64,000 bases of DNA from the NCBI RefSeq assembly GCF_017573545.1, contig NZ_JAGEOK010000022.1:62001-126000 (forward strand), in the 5' to 3' direction. Made by a program: the position numbers and the translations under genes. Shown here in pieces: positions 42,713 to 51,325 of the stretch. Within the stretch, counting starts at the first letter, position 1, and every line of letters starts with the position of its first letter. The DNA is from Actinomadura nitritigenes (GTDB taxonomy: Bacteria > Actinomycetota > Actinomycetes > Streptosporangiales > Streptosporangiaceae). The notes under the pieces were generated by a model. That model did no database searches. It was not told the origin of the DNA and saw only the letters and a list, made by a program, of their open reading frames with translations.

Positions 42713-43660
42713 TCAGGCGGCTTGGGGGGCGGTGGCCGGGGAGTGGATGACGTCGTACATGCCCAGGGGGAGCGTGTCGCCGTAGAGCCAGTCGTTGACG
42801 GTGCCGGTGAAGTCGTCGGGCGGGGCTACGGCGAGAAGGAGCGGGGTGAGGAGGGTGAGGCGGACCTGGAAGGGGTTCGGCGGAGTGAGATGGACGCGCC
42901 GGCCAGTGCCCCAGAAGTCGCTGAAGTCGGCCTCGGCTAGCGGGAGGTCGGCGTCGATCTCGCGGGTGCGGTCGGCGGGGCCGGTGGACAGCCAGGACCA
43001 GTGGTCCGTCAGGAGGCGGCGGGCGGTGGTGCGCAGGACGTTCAGGGCGGCCAGGTCGTGCGGGCAGGCGACGTCGGTGATCTGCAGTTCGGGCAGGCCG
43101 AAGCGGCGCAGGCCGCGAGTGCGCAGGCGGACGCAGGAGCAGCCGTTCACGCCCTCGGGATCGCGGTCGGGGGCGGCCGCGGTGCAGCGGCCGTTGGCAC
43201 GGAAGGGCGGCAGCACGTCGCCGAGCCACTCGTCGGCAAGGACGAAACGGGTCCGCTCCTCGGTGGGCGCGGCCAGGACGTGGCCGGTGACGAGGTCGGC
43301 CGGGACGCCGCCGAGGGCGGCGGACAGGTGGAGAGCGGCGGCGCGGGCCACCTGGACGGCACGGGGCTGGTCGGTGATCGGGGCGCAGGCCGTGACGACG
43401 GCGAACTTGGGGGCGTCGTGGAACGCGCGTTCGCGGCGCCGGTCCTCAGGGCGAGGCGCCCTGATCCCGCGGGGGTCCCAGCGGAGGCAGGCGACGTCCT
43501 CGCGGACCACCTCGAGCTGGGGTGATCCGAGGCGGCCGGCGATGTGCGCCGCGTAGGGGCCGCTCGCGTCGTGGAGCAGGCCGGTGAGGTCGTGCGGGAC
43601 GTGTTCGGCGGCCACGGCGAACCGGGTGGTCGTGGTGGCGGGGGCAGGGAAGACGATCAT
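42713..43660 (-). CDS. Unknown conserved protein, paralogue B (related to 31876-32778)
   Basis: 315 aa starting MIVFPAPATTTTRFAVAAE. It shares with paralogue A the blocks TRFVLADEWLGDVLPPF, GRC...GCSC, TRGLRRFGLPELQITDVACP and HDLAALNVLRTTARRLL, plus ADFSDFWG versus ADFSAFWG. The two differ at most other positions, so the duplication is old. GGAG lies 6-7 nt before the ATG at 43660. It sits beside decayed mobile DNA and carries the same upstream motif as paralogue A. Function unknown. Confidence 0.72.
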   Translation of the reverse strand: MIVFPAPATTTTRFAVAAEHVPHDLTGLLHDASGPYAAHIAGRLGSPQLEVVREDVACLRWDPRGIRAPRPEDRRRERAFHDAPKFAVVTACAPITDQPRAVQVARAAALHLSAALGGVPADLVTGHVLAAPTEERTRFVLADEWLGDVLPPFRANGRCTAAAPDRDPEGVNGCSCVRLRTRGLRRFGLPELQITDVACPHDLAALNVLRTTARRLLTDHWSWLSTGPADRTREIDADLPLAEADFSDFWGTGRRVHLTPPNPFQVRLTLLTPLLLAVAPPDDFTGTVNDWLYGDTLPLGMYDVIHSPATAPQAA

Positions 43661-43725
43661 GGTTTCTCCTCACTGGAGGGGCCGACGCCGACCAGCCTGC
43701 GGCCCCGGCGGAACAGACGGAAGCC

Positions 43726-43745
43726 GAACAACGTTCTGTGGATAA
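43726..43745 (-). promoter_or_regulatory. Conserved TTRTCCACAGAAYNNNGTTC block upstream of paralogue B
   Basis: On the minus strand it reads TTATCCACAGAACGTTGTTC followed by GGCTTC, a near copy of the sequence at paralogue A. Its first base lies 85 nt before the start at 43660. Confidence 0.6.
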
Positions 43746-43957
43746 CCAGGTCAACGCATGGGCAGTGCGGCGTAAAATCGGTTCGGGGCGGCCGTCGTCG
43801 GCCGCCCGATCGTGATCCGGTGGGTTGCCACGGCCTGGGTGCGCCTGACAAGGCCCCTGCCGGCTGGACCGCCGCGATGGAGCGGGATCCCCGATCGTCT
43901 GGCCGGAATCTCCGGACGCCCGATGCAACGTTGGGTAAAATCACCATCACTCGCAGT

Positions 43958-43963
43958 TATGAT
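43958..43963 (+). promoter_or_regulatory. -10 box TATGAT of the glutamine amidotransferase gene
   Basis: TATGAT in an A/T-rich pocket, 67 nt before ATG 44031. The -35 is unclear. Confidence 0.45.
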
Positions 43964-44030
43964 CTTCATTTCGTGCCGCCGACCGGGGACCCGGGGCGCG
44001 GGATCACCTCGATATCGAAAGGCGAACGGC

Positions 44031-44993
44031 ATGTGCCGACTGTTCGGGATGAGCACGGGCGGACCCCGCGTGAGGGCGGCTCATTGGCTGCTGGACGCGC
44101 CGTCCAGCCTGCGGGCGCAGAGCCACCGGATGCCGCACGGCGCGGGGCTCGGCTGGTTCTCCCTCGGCGGTGAGCCCGTCCGCGACCGGGCGCCGCTGGC
44201 CGCCTTCGAGAACGCGGACTTCGACCTGCACGCCCGCAACGTCCCGTCGCACACGTTCGTCTCCCACGTGCGCGACGCCTCGGTCGGCGGCCTCACCGTG
44301 CACAACTGCCATCCGTTCGTCATGAACGACCGCCTGTTCGCCCACAACGGGGTGGTGAAGGGGCTCGACACGCTCCGGACGTGGTTGACCGACGTCGAGC
44401 GCGCGCACGTCGCGGGCGAGACCGACTCGGAACTGGTGTTCGCCTTCGTGACCGCGGAGATCCGGCGGCACGGCGACACGACCACCGGGATCATCGAGGC
44501 GGTGCGCCGGATCGGGGCCGAGCTGCCGGTGTTCGCGGTCAACCTGCTGATCGCCGAGGCCGGGCGGCTGTGGGCGCTGCGCTACCCGGAGAGCAACGAG
44601 CTGTGGGTGCTGTCGCCGGACAAGGGCGGGTCGAGCGGCCGCGACGGTGCGGCGATGCCCGCCGTCGTGATCGCCAGCGAGCCGATGGACGACCAGCCCG
44701 GGTGGCGGCTGCTGGAGCCGGGCGAGCTGCTCGTCGTGGACGGGCTGAACGAGACCTCGCTGTTCCCGTTCGAGCCGCCCCGGCATCCGCTGCGCCGTGC
44801 CGACCTGTCGGCACGGGAGGCCGCGTCGCAGCAGACGGCCGTCGCCGGGGAGCCCGTCCAGGGCGTGCGGATCGGCTCGCTCCGGTCCGCGACGGCGGGC
44901 ACCGGCGCGCAGCCGGTTCCGGTCCGCGGCCCGTTCACGCCGCTGATCCTGCGGAACGCCAAGCCGGAGGCGGTCCGAGGGCCGTCTGTCTAG
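44031..44993 (+). CDS. Class II glutamine amidotransferase (YafJ/GATase_4 type)
   Basis: 320 aa beginning MCRLFG, so Cys2 becomes the N-terminal nucleophile after Met removal. HGAGLGWFSLGG, SHTFVSHVRDASVGG and HNCHPFVMNDRLFAHNGVV are the conserved glutaminase blocks, and GETDSELVFAFVT follows. No synthase domain is attached, and egtB/egtD neighbours are absent, so it is not evidently EgtC. AAAGG lies 10 nt upstream of the ATG. The C-terminal 80 residues include a Pro/Arg-rich tail. Confidence 0.88.
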   Translation: MCRLFGMSTGGPRVRAAHWLLDAPSSLRAQSHRMPHGAGLGWFSLGGEPVRDRAPLAAFENADFDLHARNVPSHTFVSHVRDASVGGLTVHNCHPFVMNDRLFAHNGVVKGLDTLRTWLTDVERAHVAGETDSELVFAFVTAEIRRHGDTTTGIIEAVRRIGAELPVFAVNLLIAEAGRLWALRYPESNELWVLSPDKGGSSGRDGAAMPAVVIASEPMDDQPGWRLLEPGELLVVDGLNETSLFPFEPPRHPLRRADLSAREAASQQTAVAGEPVQGVRIGSLRSATAGTGAQPVPVRGPFTPLILRNAKPEAVRGPSV

Positions 44994-45159
44994 TTCCGAC
45001 ACGCCGTTGACCACGGAAAAGACCAGCTTCGGCCGATTTCGTGCGGATTGGCGCCGCATCAGGGGCGGATTCAGGGGGAATGTGTACGTTGGGTAGATCA
45101 ACACTGCTGTGAGCTGCGGGGACGGCCCCGCCGCCCAGCTCTGGGAACAGGAGGTCCCC

Positions 45160-45372
45160 GTGACCCGAACGCTGTCGAGGGGCACCCGCGTCACCGGTGC
45201 CGAACGCACGCAGCTCGCGGCCGAGCTCGCGCCCCGCTACGCGGGCGGCGAGAGCATCCGCGACCTGGCCGCCGAGACGGGCCGGTCGTACGGGTTCATC
45301 TACAACGTCCTGAAGGAGGCCGGCGTCCCGCTGCGCGGCCGCGGCGGCAACACCCGGCGCAAGAAGGACTGA
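45160..45372 (+). CDS. Short helix-turn-helix DNA-binding protein, 70 aa
   Basis: GGAGG stands 5 nt before the GTG at 45160. The product has an HTH (GESIRDLAAETGRSYGFIYN, VLKEAGVPLRGRGG) and a strongly basic tail NTRRKKD. Near-identical small proteins are widespread in Streptomyces and relatives, of unknown function; the HTH resembles resolvase or Lsr2-tail HTHs. A TACGTT box lies upstream near 45086. Confidence 0.78.
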   Translation: MTRTLSRGTRVTGAERTQLAAELAPRYAGGESIRDLAAETGRSYGFIYNVLKEAGVPLRGRGGNTRRKKD

Positions 45373-45431
45373 CCCAGCTCCCAACGCGGACACAGTCGAG
45401 CACGAGCAGAAAGAGCGGAACATGGCCGGAC

Positions 45432-45455
45432 GTCCCCCTCGCCCCCCGGGGGGAC
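45432..45455. terminator. G/C-rich hairpin between convergent genes
   Basis: GTCCCCC (45432-45438) pairs with GGGGGAC (45449-45455) across a 10-nt loop, 60 nt after the HTH gene and 9 nt before the DUF2786 stop. No T-run follows, which is usual for actinobacterial terminators. Confidence 0.4.
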
Positions 45456-45463
45456 CCCGCGCG

Positions 45464-46819
45464 CTAGGACCGGCGGGACGCCCCGGAGACCTCGGAGCGC
45501 CCGTTCAGGCTGGCGAGATCGGCCGCCGCGCGGCCGGCGACCCAGCCCTCGTAGTTGGACACCGAACCCGCCCGGCCCCTGGCCAGGTTGGGGAACATCG
45601 CGTCGACGGCCTTCTCGACGGCCAGGTCGCGCGCGGCCAGGACGGGAAGCAGATCCTTCCCGCCGGCGTCCGCGGCCGCCCGGCTCGCCGCCTCACCGGC
45701 CGCGTCCCGGAGGCGCTCCCCGATGCGCGCCGCGTAGGCGTTGAGGAACGCGTGGCGGAACGACCGCGTCCGTGACCGCCCGCGCGCGTCGCGGCGAGGT
45801 CCGGCGTGCACCATCGCCGCCGTCGCCTGCACGAGCAGCGACGTGAAGAGCATCTCCACGGCCGCGAGATCGGCGGGGAACCCCAGGACGGTGGAGAATC
45901 CCAGTTCCCTGTGCCATACGGCACGGCACCGGTTGGCGTCCGCCACCACGGTGAGGAGCACCGCCTTGGGCGCGTCGTAGGGATTGTCCACCGCGACGCG
46001 GCGTCCCGCGGGGCCGCCCAGGTTGCCGGTCTCGGCGGCCAGCAGGGCGTGGTCGATGCTGTGCCGCGCTATCAGCTCCTGGGCGCGCGCGCTGAGCGCC
46101 TCGGCCTCCTCGGGGAACTCGGTCGACTCCGCCTTCGCGAGCAGAGCGCGGACCTTGCCGAGCATGCGCTGGTCGACGCCTTCGAACCCGTCCCGGACGG
46201 GCACCTCCCGCAACGGCGTCCCTGGAGGCGGGCCGATGCTTGCCAGCTTCGGCAGGCATTCCAGCAGGTGGACGAGTTCGGTGCCGCAGGCGATGAACTC
46301 GGACCTGTCGGTCCCTTCGCGTTCGCACCAGGCGTCCGGGTGCTCGTCGTCGTCCTCCCACCAGATCTCGGCGCCGATGAGGGCGAGTTGCTCGCGCCAC
46401 TGCGCGGTCACGGTCGCGGCGGAGTACGCGCGCATCTCGGCGGCGATCGCGTCGGTGGCGAGGCGGACGTGCCGGGCGGTGCGGCGGCGTGCCGCGTACC
46501 GGACGACATCGGCGGGCTGCCAGCCGCGCTCCCAGGCGAGGGCGACGCCGCGTTCCAGCCGGGCGGTGAGGCACCGCGCGGTGACGAGGGGCCAGCCCGG
46601 CACGTCCGGACGGTCGGCCAGCGCGGCCACGAGGAGGTCGAACGCGTCGCCGTCGCCCCGTGCCAGAGCGCGGACGGCCTCGGACGTCAGGGCCTCGGCC
46701 TCGTCCAGCAGGGACGGCCCGGGGCCGCAGGGGCCCGCATCGGAAGAGGACTCAGCCTGCCGTGGCCGCCACCACGCCTTCCGCACCGGTACTCCCGTCG
46801 TCGTCCGAGGCTCCGTCAT
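45464..46819 (-). CDS. DUF2786-containing protein
   Basis: 451 aa. The DUF2786 motif is at about residues 220-260 (MLGKVRALLAKAESTEFPEE, AEALSARAQELIARHSID). The N-terminal part is helical (LVAALADRPDVPGWPLVTAR, GWQPADVVRYAARR) and the C-terminal part contains FRHAFLNAYAARIGERLRDA. Function unknown; phage and actinobacterial relatives exist. ATG 46819 is chosen; a further in-frame ATG at 46834 is possible, and neither has a clear ribosome site. Confidence 0.75.
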   Translation of the reverse strand: MTEPRTTTGVPVRKAWWRPRQAESSSDAGPCGPGPSLLDEAEALTSEAVRALARGDGDAFDLLVAALADRPDVPGWPLVTARCLTARLERGVALAWERGWQPADVVRYAARRRTARHVRLATDAIAAEMRAYSAATVTAQWREQLALIGAEIWWEDDDEHPDAWCEREGTDRSEFIACGTELVHLLECLPKLASIGPPPGTPLREVPVRDGFEGVDQRMLGKVRALLAKAESTEFPEEAEALSARAQELIARHSIDHALLAAETGNLGGPAGRRVAVDNPYDAPKAVLLTVVADANRCRAVWHRELGFSTVLGFPADLAAVEMLFTSLLVQATAAMVHAGPRRDARGRSRTRSFRHAFLNAYAARIGERLRDAAGEAASRAAADAGGKDLLPVLAARDLAVEKAVDAMFPNLARGRAGSVSNYEGWVAGRAAADLASLNGRSEVSGASRRS

Positions 46820-46919
46820 CTGACCACGAGGCATACTGCCACGCACGGACGGGTGCCCGGGCGTGGACGTCCGCGCGAAACGGAGATTTCACCGTCGGTG
46901 CACCTCGACGGTGCGGGCG

Positions 46920-47189
46920 CTACCGGCTCAGGTCCTGGCCGCGCATCTCCTCGACCACCACGCTCTGGTAGGCGCGGGTGGTGTCCGGGACGTAGCTGAG
47001 CCGTGCGAGGGCCTTGCCGTCGTGGTCCCTGATCTCGAAGTGGTAGCCCTCGGCGACGTCGCCGACGTGCGCCACGGCCTGGTCGTGACGGAGCCGGCAC
47101 ATGGTGTCGACCTTCTCCAGCGCGACTTTCAGGCTGCCCGCGTCGCTGATGAGCCGTGCCGGCTCACTCGTCTCCCAGATCTCGAACAT
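46920..47189 (-). CDS. Small hypothetical protein, 89 aa
   Basis: Starts MFEIWETSEPARLISDAGSL. AGGA lies 8 nt before the ATG at 47189. The sequence has an alternating helix/strand pattern ending YHFEIRDHDGKALARLSYVP; the EIRD..GK.LA.L block is seen in short actinobacterial proteins of unknown role. Upstream (47230-47330) is a more A/T-rich promoter region. Confidence 0.6.
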   Translation of the reverse strand: MFEIWETSEPARLISDAGSLKVALEKVDTMCRLRHDQAVAHVGDVAEGYHFEIRDHDGKALARLSYVPDTTRAYQSVVVEEMRGQDLSR

Positions 47190-47429
47190 GGTCGCGTCCT
47201 GTCGGCGGTCGGGTGGAAGGAACGGGCGGGGCATTCCAGGCATCGGGCATAGCTTGCGCTGATTTGATGGATCTTTCAATCAGTACAGGTCTCGGATTGA
47301 TCACTATTCGAAACCGCGTACGGGCATAGCGTCATGTTCCCATGTGAGGCAAGTGAGCGCTTTCCTCTTCGCGAATCCGGTCGGTAGGGTCGGACGCACA
47401 GAACCGAATGTGATTCGGAAGGGGCCGGA

Positions 47430-48953
47430 GTGGACTACCGCGTCGTGTCCATCGTCCGCGACCACGCCCGGGACCGGGGCGACGCCCCCGCCATCACGGG
47501 CGACGGCCGGACGATCAGCTACGCCGAGCTGGACGAGCGCTCCAGCCGGGCCGCCCGCGCGCTCCTGGCCGCCGGGCTCGGGGCCGGGTCGCGGGTCGCC
47601 TACGTGGGCAAGAACGCGCCCGAGTTCTTCGACCTGCTGTTCGGCGCCGCGAAGATCGGCGCGGTGACCGCGCCGGTGAACTGGCGGCTGACCCCCGCCG
47701 AGATCGCCGCGATCGTCGCGGACGCGCAGGCGCCGGTGACCGTGGTGGACGCCGAGTTCGCCGCGCTCGCCGGGACGCTCCCCGGGCGTGCGGTGACGAC
47801 CGGCGAGGACTTCGAGGCATGGCTGGCGGCGCATCCGGCCGACGACCCCGGATTCGTCGGCGAGCCCGGCGACGTCGTCGTGCAGCTCTACACCTCCGGC
47901 ACGACCGGCGTGCCGAAGGGCGTGCAGCTCGGCAACGCCAACTTCGAGGTCGGCGAGCGGATGGCGCGGCGCTGGCGGCTGGACGGGTCGTCGGTCAGCC
48001 TGGTGCCGATGCCGCTGTTCCACATCGGCGGGACCGGCTGGGCGCTGGCCGGCCTGTACGCCGGCTGCCGCCAGGTCCTGGTCCGCGACATCGACCCGGC
48101 GGCGCTGGTCGACACGTTCGAGCGCGAGCAGATCACCAACGCGTTCATCGTCCCGGCGGTCCTGCAGTTCATGTGCCAGGTGCCGGGCGCCGCGGAGCGC
48201 GACTACTCGGCCCTGCGGGCGATCACCTACGGGGCGTCGCCGATCACGAGCGAGGTGCTGCGGCGCTCGCTGGAGACCTTCAAGGCCCCGCTGTTCCAGC
48301 TGTACGGGATGACCGAGACGACCGGCGCCATCGTCCAGCTGGAACCCGAGGACCACGACCCGGACGGCCCGCGCGCACACCTGATGCGCTCGGCCGGCCG
48401 GCCCTATGCCTGGGTCGAGGTGAAGATCGTCGAGCCGGGAGGGGGCGCGGAGCGCGCGCCGGGCGAGGTCGGTGAGGTGCTGGTGCGTTCCTCGCAGAAC
48501 ACCTCCGGCTACTGGAACCGGCCGGAGGAGACGGCCCGGCTGCTGGCCGGGGACGGCTGGCTGCGCACCGGCGACGCCGGCTACGTCGACGCCGAGGGCT
48601 ACCTGTTCCTCACCGACCGGATCAAGGACATGATCGTCACGGGGGCCGAGAACGTGTACCCGATCGAGGTCGAGGAGGTCCTCGCGGCGCATCCCGGCAT
48701 CGCCGACGTCGCGGTCATCGGCGTGCCCGACGAGCGGTGGGGCGAGACCGTCAAGGCCGTCGTCGTCCCCGCGCCCGGCGCGGTGCTCACCGAAGACGAG
48801 GTCCTCGCCTACGCCCGCGAGCGGCTGGCCGGGTTCAAGCGCCCCCGCTCGGTCGACTTCGTGGACGCGCTGCCGCGCAACCCCAGCGGCAAGATCCTCA
48901 AGAAGGACCTGCGGGCGCCGTACTGGGAGGGCCTCGGCCGGACGATCGCCTGA
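47430..48953 (+). CDS. Acyl-CoA synthetase (AMP-forming, FadD-like)
   Basis: 507 aa ANL-superfamily enzyme: P-loop LYTSGTTGVPKGV, YGMTETTGAI (A5), GDGWLRTGDAGYVDAEGYLF (A7) and the catalytic Lys in PRNPSGKILKKDLR (A10). It activates a carboxylic acid to acyl-AMP and then acyl-CoA; the size and order match FadD3/FadD13-type long- or medium-chain ligases. AAGGGG precedes the GTG at 47430. It is monocistronic and convergent with the AlkZ-like gene. Confidence 0.93.
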   Translation: MDYRVVSIVRDHARDRGDAPAITGDGRTISYAELDERSSRAARALLAAGLGAGSRVAYVGKNAPEFFDLLFGAAKIGAVTAPVNWRLTPAEIAAIVADAQAPVTVVDAEFAALAGTLPGRAVTTGEDFEAWLAAHPADDPGFVGEPGDVVVQLYTSGTTGVPKGVQLGNANFEVGERMARRWRLDGSSVSLVPMPLFHIGGTGWALAGLYAGCRQVLVRDIDPAALVDTFEREQITNAFIVPAVLQFMCQVPGAAERDYSALRAITYGASPITSEVLRRSLETFKAPLFQLYGMTETTGAIVQLEPEDHDPDGPRAHLMRSAGRPYAWVEVKIVEPGGGAERAPGEVGEVLVRSSQNTSGYWNRPEETARLLAGDGWLRTGDAGYVDAEGYLFLTDRIKDMIVTGAENVYPIEVEEVLAAHPGIADVAVIGVPDERWGETVKAVVVPAPGAVLTEDEVLAYARERLAGFKRPRSVDFVDALPRNPSGKILKKDLRAPYWEGLGRTIA

Positions 48954-48967
48954 CCCTCGCCGGGGCG

Positions 48968-50065
48968 TCAGTCCTCGGCGACGGTGACGACGGTGTCCTT
49001 GGCGTCGGGCTCGGTGAAGCGCAGGAGGGCCTCGCCCTCGGCGGTGAGCTCGTCGAGGGCGGCCCGGGGGAGGGGTTCGAAGGGGCGCAGCCGCAGGGTG
49101 GCGACCTTGCGCTTGTACTCGGTCTCCCAGACGCCGCGCGCGAACCCGTCCCAGAGGAACACGGCGCGGACCCGGAGGTTCTTCGTGGTGAGCGACGGCC
49201 GGTGCGCGTCGGCGATGATCCGGCGGCGGTCGGCGTGCGCGAGGACGAGGCTGTCGAACTCCGGCAGGAACCGCGCGGGGGCCGGGACGTCCTCGTCCGG
49301 GCGGGGCGCGCCGGGAAGGTCGAACAGCTCCCGGCCCTTGTCGTCCGCGAAGACGGACAGGCGCGGGCGCAGCCGTTCCAGGGCCTCGCCCGCCGAGCGC
49401 AGTCCCGACCAGGTCTGCGCGTCGGCGGCGGACGCCGGCCCGAACGCCTCCAGGTAGCGGAGGACGAGGTCGTCCTCGGCGGCGCCGGCGGACGGGGCGG
49501 CGCCCAGCCAGCCGTCGGCCGACGCGAACTCGGCGGAGCGCGGGAAGCCCCACCTGTCGTCGGTCGGGACCATGACCAGCGGCACGCACATCCGGACGGC
49601 ATAGCCGAGCGCGCGGTCGTTGACGTCCGGGAAGCGTTCCTGCAGGAGGGCCCGCACCTCGTTGAACGTGCGCGGCCGCTCATCGAGGAGGGAGCGGGCG
49701 GCGGGGACGACCTCTCCGAGGTCGAGGCCCTTGGCACGGTCCCCGAGGACGCGCATCGCCGCGTCCAGCATCGGCTGCATCGACGTGCGGAACGCGAGGT
49801 AGTCGGACGCGGTCATCAGGTGCAGGGTCGCGCGCATCATGGTCGCGCGGACGAGCGTCCGGTCGCGCAGGGCCGTGTTCAGGTCGGACGCCTGGAAGCC
49901 GTCGAGCCGCGACCACAGCCCCACGAACGGCGGTTTGGGCTCCTGCGCCTGCATCCCGAACAAGCGGCCCACGGCGTCGGCGACCGGCACGCGTTCGCGC
50001 GCGAGCAGCAGTTGCCGGGCCAGCGTCGCCCTGTTGAGGGCCTGGACGCTGAGAGTGTCCGCCAT
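48968..50065 (-). CDS. AlkZ-family winged-helix DNA glycosylase-like protein
   Basis: 365 aa of the HTH_42 superfamily. FGMQAQEPKPPFVGLWSRL contains the QxQ motif (Gln39-x-Gln41) at the position of the catalytic Gln pair of AlkZ, which unhooks interstrand crosslinks. LVRATMMRATLHLMTASDYL and FDSLVLAHADRRRIIADAHR are further family blocks. The latter lies in the third winged-helix domain. Streptomyces AlkZ paralogues protect against azinomycin; a similar self-protection or general alkylation-repair role is inferred. No biosynthetic cluster is visible around it. Confidence 0.82.
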   Translation of the reverse strand: MADTLSVQALNRATLARQLLLARERVPVADAVGRLFGMQAQEPKPPFVGLWSRLDGFQASDLNTALRDRTLVRATMMRATLHLMTASDYLAFRTSMQPMLDAAMRVLGDRAKGLDLGEVVPAARSLLDERPRTFNEVRALLQERFPDVNDRALGYAVRMCVPLVMVPTDDRWGFPRSAEFASADGWLGAAPSAGAAEDDLVLRYLEAFGPASAADAQTWSGLRSAGEALERLRPRLSVFADDKGRELFDLPGAPRPDEDVPAPARFLPEFDSLVLAHADRRRIIADAHRPSLTTKNLRVRAVFLWDGFARGVWETEYKRKVATLRLRPFEPLPRAALDELTAEGEALLRFTEPDAKDTVVTVAED

Positions 50066-50226
50066 CGTGTCCGCCTTCTCGCCGGCCCCGCGGCACTCGG
50101 ACGGTCCGGCGGGGATGGTTCGGGGATGCCGACCTTACCGACGCCCTAGGACACTCCCCGCACACCGGCCGGGACGGCTCCCTGCACGCCGGCCGGGAGG
50201 GGCTCCATGAACACAGCCCCCGCCCG

Positions 50227-51156
50227 TTACGGGTCGGCCCGCCTCCGCTCCACGCCGGCCACGTCCGCGATCGTCTCGCGGACGCAGCGGCGCAGCCACG
50301 CGTGCGCGGGGTCGGCGTCGTAGCGCGCGTGCCAGGCCAATGACAGGCGCAGGGGCGGCATGGGCAGGGGGATCGGGACCCACACCAGGCCCAGCCGCTC
50401 CACCAGGGGCCTGTGCAGCCGTTCCGCCGCGAACCCCATCAGGTCGGTTCCCCGGACGACGAGCAGCGCGGTGCTGACCGTCGGGACGGTCCCGGCGACG
50501 CGCCTGGAGCGTCCCGTCTCCGCGAGGAGTTCGTCGATGGGCCCGGTCAGGCGGCCGCGCCGCGTGTTGGTCAACTGCGTGGTCGCGCACCAGTCGTCGA
50601 GCGTCACCTCCCGGCCCGCGAGGGGGTGCCCGGGGCGGACGACGGAGGAGAACCGGTCCTCCAGGACCGGCTCGACCCGTGTGTCGGTCGCCTCGTCCGT
50701 GATGACGCCGATCTCCAGGTCGATGGAGGCGCGCCGCAGAAGGTGGGTGTCGCGCGGCCCCTCGCCGAGGAAGCGCAGGGTGACGCCTGGGGCGTCGCGT
50801 GCCATCCGTTCCAGTAGGGGCCCGGACAGGACGGCGATCGTGCCCTCCTCTGCCTGGAGGGTGAAGGTTCCCTCCAGCGTGCGCGGGGAGAAGGCGTCGT
50901 CCGCGGAGAACAGCGCGTAGGCGCGCTGGACGAGTTCATGCACCTCCGCGCGCACCGCGAGCGCGCGCGGGGTGGGCACCATGCCGCGGCCCGAGCGCAC
51001 GAGCACGGGATCGCCGAGGGCCTTGCGGATCCGGCCGAGGGTCCGGCTCATCGCGGGGCTCGACAGATGCAGGCGCTCGGCCGCGCCGGCGACGCTGCCC
51101 TCGTCCAGCAGGACGTCGAGCGCGACGAGCAGATTGAGATCCAGTGCGGATTGCAC
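50227..51156 (-). CDS. LysR-family transcriptional regulator
   Basis: 309 aa. HTH LLDEGSVAGAAERLHLSSPA and MSRTLGRIRKALGDPVLVRS is typical LTTR, with GMVPTPRALAVRAEV as the linker helix and a periplasmic-binding-like effector domain (TFTLQAEEGTIAVLSGPLLE). The GTG at 51156 has GAGGAG 8 nt upstream and is preferred over GTG 51165. It reads divergently from the MFS gene across 170 bp, the classical arrangement of a LysR with its target. Confidence 0.9.
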   Translation of the reverse strand: MQSALDLNLLVALDVLLDEGSVAGAAERLHLSSPAMSRTLGRIRKALGDPVLVRSGRGMVPTPRALAVRAEVHELVQRAYALFSADDAFSPRTLEGTFTLQAEEGTIAVLSGPLLERMARDAPGVTLRFLGEGPRDTHLLRRASIDLEIGVITDEATDTRVEPVLEDRFSSVVRPGHPLAGREVTLDDWCATTQLTNTRRGRLTGPIDELLAETGRSRRVAGTVPTVSTALLVVRGTDLMGFAAERLHRPLVERLGLVWVPIPLPMPPLRLSLAWHARYDADPAHAWLRRCVRETIADVAGVERRRADP

Positions 51157-51325
51157 CAGACGCACTCCTCACGTGCAGAAGATGCATTTGAAAGCAAGTC
51201 ACCGCAAGCCTACGTTGGTGATCGCGGAGGCGGCGCGCGCGGCCGGATCCCCGCCCCCCACCTGTCGGCTCAGCCCTTTCCGGCGTGCCCGAGGCACGCC
51301 CGCGAGTGACTTCGAGGAACCCCTC

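Larger units (their letters stand above)
43661..44030. other. Intergenic region with two divergent promoter regions
   Basis: The left part carries the TTRTCCACAGAA-type motif (43726-43745) of paralogue B. The right part holds TATGAT (43958-43963), a good -10 for the amidotransferase gene. The rest shows no gene. Confidence 0.5.

Noticed and set aside
41910..43229. 439-codon minus-strand open frame
   Set aside because: It is Arg/Pro/Thr low-complexity sequence overlapping paralogue B and the decayed region, without start signals.
45422..45775. Small plus-strand open frame after the HTH gene
   Set aside because: It is the shadow of the DUF2786 gene on the other strand.
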